NCBI GenBank assembly: GCA_028679035.1
Contig: JAJRCL010000172.1
Location: forward strand, 1 to 5,380
Direction of reading: 5' to 3'
DNA: 5,380 bases
Source of the DNA: Methanomicrobiales archaeon
Lineage (GTDB): Archaea; Halobacteriota; Methanomicrobia; Methanomicrobiales; JACTUA01
The notes beneath the pieces were generated by a model, which worked only from the letters and a program-made list of their open reading frames with translations, ran no database searches and was not told the origin of the DNA. The position numbers and the translations under genes are program-made. Of this stretch, positions 1 to 5,380 are shown piece after piece. Position 1 is the first letter of the stretch. Every line of letters starts with the position of its first letter.

Positions 1-38
1 TCACATGAAACCGCCATCCGCACGACGTCAAATGACAG

Positions 39-185
39 TTAGGATATCGCATCCGCAAAGGTGCAGAGCTGTGACACCAGTGTCCTTTTCAGGCGATCCC
101 GCACCTGGCGGGAAACGCGTTTCGTTGTTGCGTTCCGGCCACCCCGACCAGAGGGTCCGGCTTCAGGGCACACCATCTGAACCAT
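39..185 (-). CDS. Possible small basic protein, 48 residues
   Basis: An ATG-to-TAA frame on the minus strand encodes 48 residues beginning MVQMVCPEAG, with a basic middle (RGGRNATTKRVSRQVRDRLK) and a short C-terminal tail ending in FADAIS. I do not recognise a family. There is no signal peptide or membrane segment, and the two Cys (positions 6 and 41) form no recognisable metal site. It lies downstream of ppx in the same direction but is separated from it by the A+T-rich island with a probable terminator, so it would be a separate unit. The main support is the TATA-like box placed for a leaderless start at the ATG. Its length is within what chance allows in this composition; it may be noncoding. 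Confidence 0.25.
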   Translation of the reverse strand: MVQMVCPEAGPSGRGGRNATTKRVSRQVRDRLKRTLVSQLCTFADAIS

Positions 186-205
186 AGTATAGAATTGGTT
201 TTTAA

Positions 206-217
206 GATATATAAATT
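206..217 (-). promoter_or_regulatory. Candidate archaeal TATA box for leftward transcription
   Basis: On the minus strand TTTATATA occupies 215-208, centred about 26 bases before the ATG at 185. That is the usual distance from an archaeal TATA box to the transcription start and would give a leaderless mRNA. The surrounding island is so A+T-rich that similar boxes occur by chance, so support is modest. Confidence 0.3.
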
Positions 218-220
218 ACT

Positions 221-249
221 GATTTTTTATATATATTACTATAAAAATC
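221..249 (-). terminator. Probable T-rich transcription terminator after ppx
   Basis: About 45 bases past the ppx stop, the minus strand has a T5 run (243-247). The flanks form an imperfect A/T-only inverted repeat (arms 221-231 and 240-249, loop of about 8) with a T6 run on the plus strand (223-228). Archaeal RNA polymerase can stop at oligo-T tracts without a strong hairpin, and no G+C-rich intrinsic hairpin is seen. It could act in both directions. The site is plausible from position and composition only. Confidence 0.4.
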
Positions 250-292
250 ATATATATCATATACTTTGTGTATAAATATCGGCGGAGGCCCG

Positions 293-1876
293 TCAGATGT
301 AACGTACGTCCACGGCGAGCGTTTGCTTGAAGGTCTTCTCGAAGTCCTCCCGGTGCAGCTCGATCCCCCAGATCTCAAGGTGGCAGTCTCCGAGTGCTTC
401 CAGGACGATCGTGATCTCCCGTTCCCCTTTCTTCTGCAGGGAGACACTGCGGATTACCCCGGAATGACTGCGGTCAAGAGAATTGGCGAGGCAGAGAAGG
501 TTTGCGAGAACTTTGACTATCGGAAGGATGTCCAGTTTCATCTCAGTCAGCCGGCGACGGTGTTTGGGAGAGAGATAGCGGCGGTGGTAACGCGCGACGA
601 GGGCAATGATCAAGATGTCCCGGTCGTCGAATCCCAGGAACTCGGTATTGCGGATGATGTAGTAGGAATGCAGGTCGTGGTTATTGTAGGAAATACAGGT
701 GCCGACATCATGCAGGACGGCGGCGTATTCCAGCAAATCCCGTTCGCGGTCCCCCAGCGTGTGCAGCCCGGCAGTTTTTGCAGAATCGAAAAGCTCGAGT
801 GCAAGGCGGGCTGTTGTATTCGCGTGGGTTTCATCGACATTGAAGCGCCGTGCCTGCCGCAGCACGCTCGACCGGCGTACCGAGAGATCCCCGCCCTGGT
901 GGAAACCTTCCATCCGGGAGAGGTAGTCGAGCAGGAGACCCTCGCGGAGCCCCCGGTCGCTGACCCGGAGTTCCGTCAGACCGAGTGCCTCCATCAGCAC
1001 TTCGATAATTACTGCTCCCTGGATGATAATATCGGCACGGTCCGGGTTCATTCCTGCGACCTTTTTGCGTTCCGCGAGCGGGAGGCTGCGCAGTTTCGCC
1101 ACCGTTGCCTGCAGGTCGTCACATTCGACCGCCTCCTGCCCGTTCGTCTGCCGTTTATCACCCGGTTCGCTGCAGCGGCGCATGGTGATCTCTGCAAGAC
1201 TTTCCAGCGTGCCCGAACTGCCGACGGCATAATCGATACGGAAGGAATGGAGGTGCTTGATGGTGTCCGCGAGCACTTCAGTGACGAAGTCCTTCATCTT
1301 GGCATAGAGGCGCCCGCTGATCGAACCATCCTTGTTATCGGGCGGAAAGAGTGCTGCGATCCGAAGCGCCCCGAGTTTCTTGCTGTCCAGAAACACGAAG
1401 TCCCGCTGGTCTCCGACGGCAAACTCGGTGCTGCCACCGCCGATATCGATGAAGAGGGCCTGGCTGGAGTCCAGGCACAACCCGCTCGAGACTCCCAGGT
1501 ACGTGAGGCGGGCCTCTTCCCTTCCGGAAATGACATGGACGTCAATGCCCGTCTGTCCACGCAGTTGTGCAATAAAATCACCCTGGTTCTTCGCCTCTCT
1601 TGTCGCCGACGTCGCAACGGCGACGATCTCCTCAGCACCGAACGAGCGGGCGAGTTCGGCAAAGCGGCGCACCACGATCGTCGCACGGTCCATCGCGTCG
1701 GTGGTAAGATAGCTTTCTCCCCGGAACTCGCCTTCCCCGAGCCGCACCACTTCCTTCTGCCGGGTCAGCACCGAATAGGATACTCCTTTCTCGATGCGCA
1801 CGACCAGGATGCGGACCGAGTTTGTCCCGATATCGATGAACCCGACCACGCGGTTGGCTACGGTTCGGGCATCCAT
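293..1876 (-). CDS. ppx: Exopolyphosphatase, long Ppx/GppA form with C-terminal HD domain
   Basis: Ppx removes terminal phosphate from polyP; GppA-type members also hydrolyse pppGpp, and sequence alone does not separate these activities. The 527 residues match the long form (E. coli Ppx is about 513) rather than two-domain forms of about 300. Domain I/II is actin-like (ASKHA): phosphate-1 loop FIDIGTNSVRILVV at 13-26, VAVATSATREAKN at 85-97, ISGREEAR at 116-123 holding the catalytic Glu (Glu120/121), phosphate-2 loop FIDIGGGSTEF at 142-152, and AVGSSGTLESLAEI at 217-230. A helical HD domain follows from about 345, with His351, His389-Asp390 (VLHDVG) and Asp468 (NSLDRS), ending in a small alpha/beta portion (FEKTFKQTLAVDV). 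The start is secure: the first actin-like strand begins about ten residues in, and a GAGGT ribosome site lies three bases upstream. It overlaps the CHAD gene by 19 bases. As last gene of the operon it balances Ppk. The GppA alternative is less likely next to ppk1. Confidence 0.95.
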   Translation of the reverse strand: MDARTVANRVVGFIDIGTNSVRILVVRIEKGVSYSVLTRQKEVVRLGEGEFRGESYLTTDAMDRATIVVRRFAELARSFGAEEIVAVATSATREAKNQGDFIAQLRGQTGIDVHVISGREEARLTYLGVSSGLCLDSSQALFIDIGGGSTEFAVGDQRDFVFLDSKKLGALRIAALFPPDNKDGSISGRLYAKMKDFVTEVLADTIKHLHSFRIDYAVGSSGTLESLAEITMRRCSEPGDKRQTNGQEAVECDDLQATVAKLRSLPLAERKKVAGMNPDRADIIIQGAVIIEVLMEALGLTELRVSDRGLREGLLLDYLSRMEGFHQGGDLSVRRSSVLRQARRFNVDETHANTTARLALELFDSAKTAGLHTLGDRERDLLEYAAVLHDVGTCISYNNHDLHSYYIIRNTEFLGFDDRDILIIALVARYHRRYLSPKHRRRLTEMKLDILPIVKVLANLLCLANSLDRSHSGVIRSVSLQKKGEREITIVLEALGDCHLEIWGIELHREDFEKTFKQTLAVDVRYI

Positions 1877-3480
1877 GTGACCTCAAGACCTTTTTTAAAA
1901 ATCTGTTCAAAAAGATTGCCTTTCTTCGCCACGGCTGACTGTTCCTCATCCGCCGGGACCGATCCGGCACAGCCGATCATGACGGTATCTGTCCCGATGC
2001 GTATCTCGATGCGGCTGATCCTCCCCAGGTGCGAAATGTCCAGGGCGTCTGCCACCCTCAGCAGCGCGGTAAGGATGCGGATCGTAGTCTTCTCCTTTTC
2101 CTGCAGCATTCCATACTCCTTTTGGTGGGGGTTCGGGAGGTCCCGGCCGTGATACCGGGCAACCAGAGCGATCATCATCCGTTCCTTCTTACGGAGTGGC
2201 AGGTCGCGATCGGTAAGAATCAGCTGGAGACTGCGCTGCAGGTGATCTTTCCTGCCGCCTGCAAGTCCGATATCGTGCAAAATTCCTGCGCACTGCAGCC
2301 AGGAGCGCTCCCGGGCGCAAAGACCGTGGAGCGGTGCGAGCTGGTCGAACAGGGACAAGGCCAGGCGTGTGACGTGGAGACTGTGTTGCTCCTCGAAATG
2401 GTAGCCCCGCGCGATATCGATGACCGTTTGGATCCGGGCCGCTGATATAATGGAACCGGCCTTCCTGCCGGCACGCTTCTGTGTTGCACAATGGCGCTCG
2501 GCATCGAGGAGAAGCCCGAGCTGCCGGAAGAACCCGGCGCGATGGTGTTCCGCCCAGATCTGCACAAATTCCTCAAAGAGCATTCCCCGCTCAGTACGGC
2601 ACTCGTCCAGGAGGACCTGGATCCCCGGTTCGATCGTTCCGGAGAACGTGCTGGTAGCTTCCACCGAAAGCAGGTTCTCCCATTCGTTGTCGATCACTCG
2701 GGGCAGCTGCAGGATCCATACGTCTAAGTCATGCAGGGTACCGAGCAATTCCTGCACCCGCTTCACCGTGCTGATCGGACTATCCAGAGCCCCGTCGTAG
2801 AGCGGTGCATACGCTTCCATCGTATAACGGAGCCGCTTGGCAGCGATCCGCATTGCATGGTGGCCCTCAATTGCCTCCGGGTCTTCCAGGGATGTTTCGA
2901 GCACGATGAGGGCATCTAGACGTTCCCTGATGTTATTCCGTGCCTTTTTGTAGATCGCTGGTGCATGGTGTGTCTTCTCCTCCTGCATTGGTGATACAGT
3001 TCCCTCACGAAGAACAGAGCCCAGATCGTGGAGCGCTGTACTCTCCTGTGCCCGGTCGATCGCTTTGATGACGGCAGGCTGAACCGCCCGCCGTTCTTTG
3101 GAAAGCCTCAGGAGGAGGTATTCGAGTCCGGGGAGAAGTGCAGTAGTGGTACAGTTGGCGATCTTGCCCCGGAGAAACTCAATTTGAACGTCTTTGTCCC
3201 GCGCCTCCCCGAGCGCCCGGGTGATCCGCCGGATCTCCTTCAGCCAGGAACGGTACTCCGGTGCCGGAAAGCATTCCCGGAAAATCGGGAGCGTCGCGCG
3301 AAGCCGCCGGGAAGCCACCCGCATGTCGTGAATGTGATCGGGATCTGCGGCTGCCCGGACCCCCTCAAATTGCCTGGTGAACCCGTGGTACAGGTGATCG
3401 AGTACTCCTGCGCCGAATGAGCAGAGTTCAGGTGATCCCTTCGGTCTCTTTCCGGGCACCGTTATCACTTGTCCTGCCAT
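1858..3480 (-). CDS. CHAD domain protein fused to a Ppx-type C-terminal HD domain
   Basis: Numbered from the ATG at 3480 (540 residues). Residues about 20-315 are a CHAD domain, with two copies of its signature: HIHDMRVASRRLRA at 49-62 and HHAMRIAAKRLRY at 207-219. Such His/Arg/Lys-rich helices bind polyP in characterised CHAD proteins. A basic linker (QKRAGRKAG, about 334-342) leads to an HD domain at about 345-540 with His366, His402-Asp403 (GILHDIG) and Asp481 (ADALDIS). This half resembles the C-terminal half of the neighbouring Ppx, including RLALxLFD, IALVARYHxR and a FEQIFKKGLEV ending. It lacks the N-terminal actin-like phosphatase domains, so it is not itself an exopolyphosphatase of the usual type. 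No signal peptide or membrane segment is visible; it is probably cytoplasmic. Likely roles are polyP binding, granule association or regulation of Ppk/Ppx; enzymatic activity of the HD part is unknown. The start is uncertain: GTG at 3504, ATG at 3480 or GTG at 3468. It ends in TAG inside ppx. Confidence 0.9.
   Translation of the reverse strand: MAGQVITVPGKRPKGSPELCSFGAGVLDHLYHGFTRQFEGVRAAADPDHIHDMRVASRRLRATLPIFRECFPAPEYRSWLKEIRRITRALGEARDKDVQIEFLRGKIANCTTTALLPGLEYLLLRLSKERRAVQPAVIKAIDRAQESTALHDLGSVLREGTVSPMQEEKTHHAPAIYKKARNNIRERLDALIVLETSLEDPEAIEGHHAMRIAAKRLRYTMEAYAPLYDGALDSPISTVKRVQELLGTLHDLDVWILQLPRVIDNEWENLLSVEATSTFSGTIEPGIQVLLDECRTERGMLFEEFVQIWAEHHRAGFFRQLGLLLDAERHCATQKRAGRKAGSIISAARIQTVIDIARGYHFEEQHSLHVTRLALSLFDQLAPLHGLCARERSWLQCAGILHDIGLAGGRKDHLQRSLQLILTDRDLPLRKKERMMIALVARYHGRDLPNPHQKEYGMLQEKEKTTIRILTALLRVADALDISHLGRISRIEIRIGTDTVMIGCAGSVPADEEQSAVAKKGNLFEQIFKKGLEVTWMPEP
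1880..1884 (-). promoter_or_regulatory. Shine-Dalgarno site of ppx
   Basis: Read on the minus strand, GAGGT lies three bases before the ATG at 1876, inside the last codons of the CHAD-HD gene. It matches five consecutive bases of the usual GGAGGTGAT ribosome-binding sequence. This supports the ATG at 1876 as the start and fits translation re-initiation after the upstream gene. Confidence 0.6.
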
Positions 3481-3504
3481 GTGCCCCGGTGTTCGAGCAG
3501 CCAC
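3465..3504 (-). promoter_or_regulatory. ppk1 / CHAD-HD gene overlap with three candidate starts
   Basis: Three in-frame starts for the CHAD-HD gene fall here. The GTG at 3504 has no visible ribosome site and would overlap ppk1 by 40 bases. The ATG at 3480 has a G-rich stretch (CGGGG) three bases upstream. The GTG at 3468 shares GTGA with the ppk1 stop, a classic 4-base start/stop overlap, with AGGA three bases upstream. The ATG was chosen for the annotation; the last option is also plausible. All three leave the CHAD domain intact and imply translational coupling to ppk1. Confidence 0.5.
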
Positions 3505-5380
3505 TGCTGGGCATGGACCGGCGGTGCGCCTTCTTTGGGCTGGACACGTATGTATCGCCCATCCGGAAGCAGCATGCGTGCTTTCACTGTATCGGACAGG
3601 TGCAGGGGGAGGATTATGTCAAGAATGGCACACCGGTTACGCAGATCATGCAACGGAAAGAGGATTTCGATGCGGCGGTTCAGGTTCCTCGGACGCATGT
3701 CGGCGCTCCCGAGAAGTACCTCGTCGTTGCCGTTATTCCCGAAATGGTAGATACGGGCATGCTCCAGGAACCGGTCTACTACAGACGTCACGGTAATCGT
3801 CTCGCTCACACCGGGAATACCGGGACGGAGGCAGCACAGGCCCCGTGCTTCAATGCGGACAGGTACTCCCGCACGGGATGCACGGTACAGGGCTTTGATT
3901 ATCCCCTTATCCTCAAGGCCATTCATCTTGAATTCGATCAGTCCGGTTCCATGTTCCGTCTGATGTTCGATCTCCCGTTCGATCTTCCGGACGATCTCGC
4001 GACGAAGCGTTACCGGCGCGACGAGTAACTGCCGGTACTCAGGTTGTAAGGCGTAGCCGGTCAGGACATTGAACAGGTCGGTCACATCGGCACCGAAATC
4101 CTGGTCTGTGGTAAAAAACCCGATGTCACCGTACAGGCGGGTCGTTACCGCATTGAAGTTACCGGTCCCGAGATGCACGTACCGCACCACCTTCTCCCCC
4201 TCCCGGCGCACCACCATGCACACTTTGGCATGCACCTTCAGGTTGTGCATCCCATAGACCACATGCACACCGACCCGCTCGAGGGTTCGGGCCCATTCAA
4301 TGTTACGTTCCTCATCGAACCTTGCCTTCAGCTCGACCACCGCCGCGACCTGTTTTCCATTCTGCCGTGCCTTGATCAGGGTATCGATAATAGGGGAGCC
4401 CTTGTCGATCCGGTAGAGGGTGATCTTGATCGCGAGTACCAGGGGATCTGTCGCCGCCGTTCGGAGGAACTGGAGAAACGGCAGGAAGCTCTCATACGGG
4501 TAGTACAGCAGGATGCTGCGCAACCGTATTGCGGTGAAGATGTCCTTGTTTCTCTCAAAGATCCGGGGCACCGAAGGAAGAAACGGAGGATCCTTCAGCT
4601 CGGGACGCGGGGCCTTCATGAGATCCATGAGGTCCGTGATTCCCACGAGACCGGGAACCCGGTGAACCAGATACGATGGGAGGCCGAGTTTATCGGCAAG
4701 GACTGAACTGATGAATTCAGGAGTGTTTACGTCCAGTTCAAGACGTTCGGGCGAGCCGTGGCGCCGGGCCTCCATGCTCTCCTCAATAGCGGTCAGGAGA
4801 TCTGATGCTTCGTCTTCCCGGATCTCGATGTCGGCGTCACGGGTGATCCGGAAAGCAGCCGAGGCACCGATCTGGTAGCCGGGAAAGAGGAGGTCAAGAT
4901 TTGCAGATATTAAGTCCTCGAGCAGAACGAAGACCTGCCTCCTCCTGCCGTCCGGATCACTTTCCGCCCATTCCGGTACCGGTATAAACCGGGGGAAAAG
5001 CCCGGTCGGCACCTTGACCCGGGCAAAGAGGTCACCTTTCTTTTCATTGCGCAGTACCACGGCGAGATTGATCGCAAGGTTCGAAATGAACGGGAACGGA
5101 TGGGTTGCATCCAGTGCCAGGGGCGTCAGGCTCGGGAAAATCTCTGAGGAAAAATACGCACGCAGAGAAGCCTGCGCAGCCTCGGGGAGCGCATCGTACT
5201 TCCCGATCACGATGCCGGCAGCGGCAAGCGCGGGAAGGAGGTGGTCCTGCCAGCAGGCATAGTGTTCGGGGATCAGGGTTGCAAGGTAGAGGGTGATCGC
5301 GTCGAGTTGTTCCGCCGGTGTCATTCCGTCGGGGGGAACCTCGAGGACACCCATGGAGAGCTGGCGGCGGAGACCCGAGA
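3465..5380 (-). CDS. ppk1: Polyphosphate kinase 1 (5' end cut by the window edge)
   Basis: Ppk1 reversibly transfers the gamma-phosphate of ATP to a growing polyP chain through a phosphohistidine intermediate. The frame stays open to the right edge; eight codons (SGLRRQLS) precede the Met at 5354, so that Met is internal. Numbering from it, His375 (in NLKVHAK, the phospho-accepting His), His394 (in HLGTGNFN) and His532 (in FLEHARIY) each sit exactly 60 residues below E. coli Ppk His435, His454 and His592. Arg315 (LYRI) and Arg345 (ARFDEE) match the Mg-binding Arg375 and Arg405. About 50 N-terminal residues are therefore missing. By the same offset the remnant of the N domain runs to about 46, the H domain about 47-261 (HPFPFISNLAINLAVV at 85-100), C1 about 262-442 and C2 about 443-629 (GLCCLRPGIPG at 505-515). 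All key residues are present, so the enzyme looks active. It ends in TGA and overlaps the CHAD gene, implying co-expression. Motifs are seen directly; E. coli numbering is from memory. Confidence 0.97.
   Translation of the reverse strand, partial: SGLRRQLSMGVLEVPPDGMTPAEQLDAITLYLATLIPEHYACWQDHLLPALAAAGIVIGKYDALPEAAQASLRAYFSSEIFPSLTPLALDATHPFPFISNLAINLAVVLRNEKKGDLFARVKVPTGLFPRFIPVPEWAESDPDGRRRQVFVLLEDLISANLDLLFPGYQIGASAAFRITRDADIEIREDEASDLLTAIEESMEARRHGSPERLELDVNTPEFISSVLADKLGLPSYLVHRVPGLVGITDLMDLMKAPRPELKDPPFLPSVPRIFERNKDIFTAIRLRSILLYYPYESFLPFLQFLRTAATDPLVLAIKITLYRIDKGSPIIDTLIKARQNGKQVAAVVELKARFDEERNIEWARTLERVGVHVVYGMHNLKVHAKVCMVVRREGEKVVRYVHLGTGNFNAVTTRLYGDIGFFTTDQDFGADVTDLFNVLTGYALQPEYRQLLVAPVTLRREIVRKIEREIEHQTEHGTGLIEFKMNGLEDKGIIKALYRASRAGVPVRIEARGLCCLRPGIPGVSETITVTSVVDRFLEHARIYHFGNNGNDEVLLGSADMRPRNLNRRIEILFPLHDLRNRCAILDIILPLHLSDTVKARMLLPDGRYIRVQPKEGAPPVHAQQWLLEHRGTWQDK

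Larger units (their letters stand above)
186..292. other. A+T-rich intergenic island downstream of ppx
   Basis: From about 190 to 280 the sequence is roughly 15% G+C by eye, against well over 50% in the genes beside it. It contains alternating TA tracts, T5 and T6 runs on the plus strand (199-203, 223-228), a T5 run on the minus strand (243-247), and a similar ATTACT motif twice (215-220 and 235-240). It holds no credible coding frame. The content fits a terminator plus promoter region. With the stretch at 1-185, about 290 bases have no secure gene. Confidence 0.6.

Noticed and set aside
5..187. A plus-strand frame of 60 codons at the left end.
   Set aside because: Arg/Pro/Ser-rich composition typical of chance frames, no promoter or ribosome site visible, and it runs straight into the A+T-rich island; the opposite-strand 48-codon frame has slightly better support.
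223..256. A TATA-like box on the plus strand (226-233) that could start an antisense RNA into ppx.
   Set aside because: The island is so A+T-rich that such boxes are expected by chance, and nothing downstream on the plus strand supports a transcript.
266..2152. A plus-strand open frame of 628 codons running antisense to all of ppx and into the CHAD-HD gene.
   Set aside because: It mirrors genes with clear family motifs on the other strand, has no recognisable domain, and such long antisense frames are common opposite genes with G/C-biased third codon positions.
3417..4028. A plus-strand frame of 203 codons opposite the end of ppk1.
   Set aside because: It lies antisense to strongly conserved Ppk1 C-terminal sequence and shows no domain of its own.
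4173..4706. A plus-strand frame of 177 codons, rich in His and Arg at its start.
   Set aside because: Antisense shadow of the Ppk1 catalytic region; the His-rich look comes from reading conserved codons on the other strand.
3465..5354. Treating the Met at 5354 as the true start of ppk1.
   Set aside because: The frame is open upstream to the window edge, the preceding residues GLRRQLS fit the family, and three catalytic His positions show about 60 residues must precede this Met.

Overview
The window carries three tightly packed genes, all on the minus strand, that form a polyphosphate (polyP) operon. In transcription order (right to left) they are: polyphosphate kinase 1 (ppk1, 5' end beyond the right edge); a protein with an N-terminal CHAD domain (a polyP-binding alpha-helical domain) fused to a Ppx-type HD domain; and a long-form exopolyphosphatase of the Ppx/GppA family (ppx). 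Each junction is an overlap (about 16 and 19 bases for the starts chosen here), so the three products are probably co-transcribed and translationally coupled. The logic is make polyP (Ppk), bind it (CHAD), and hydrolyse it (Ppx).

Layout. Positions 1-292 lie outside the three main genes. Positions 39-185 hold a possible 48-codon minus-strand ORF. Positions about 190-280 are an extremely A+T-rich island (roughly 15% G+C by eye) with T-runs on both strands and TATA-like motifs. The island probably holds the transcription terminator of the operon and perhaps a promoter for whatever lies to the left. Positions 293-1876 are ppx, about 1858-3480 the CHAD-HD gene, and 3465-5380 the visible part of ppk1. 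No RNA gene, mobile element or CRISPR array was seen.

Organism. The sequence is moderately G+C-rich in the genes with a sharply A+T-rich intergenic island. A TTTATATA box sits about 26 bases before an ATG, which is archaeal promoter spacing for a leaderless transcript. Together with the ppk1/CHAD/long Ppx grouping this suggests a euryarchaeon, perhaps a methanogen of the Methanomicrobia. That is an inference from style and not a demonstrated assignment; a bacterium cannot be excluded from this window.

The most interesting point is that the C-terminal half of the CHAD protein is recognisably a paralogue of the C-terminal half of the adjacent Ppx. Both keep a complete HD metal-binding signature. 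This suggests a duplicated regulatory or second hydrolase module shared between a polyP-binding protein and a polyP-degrading enzyme.
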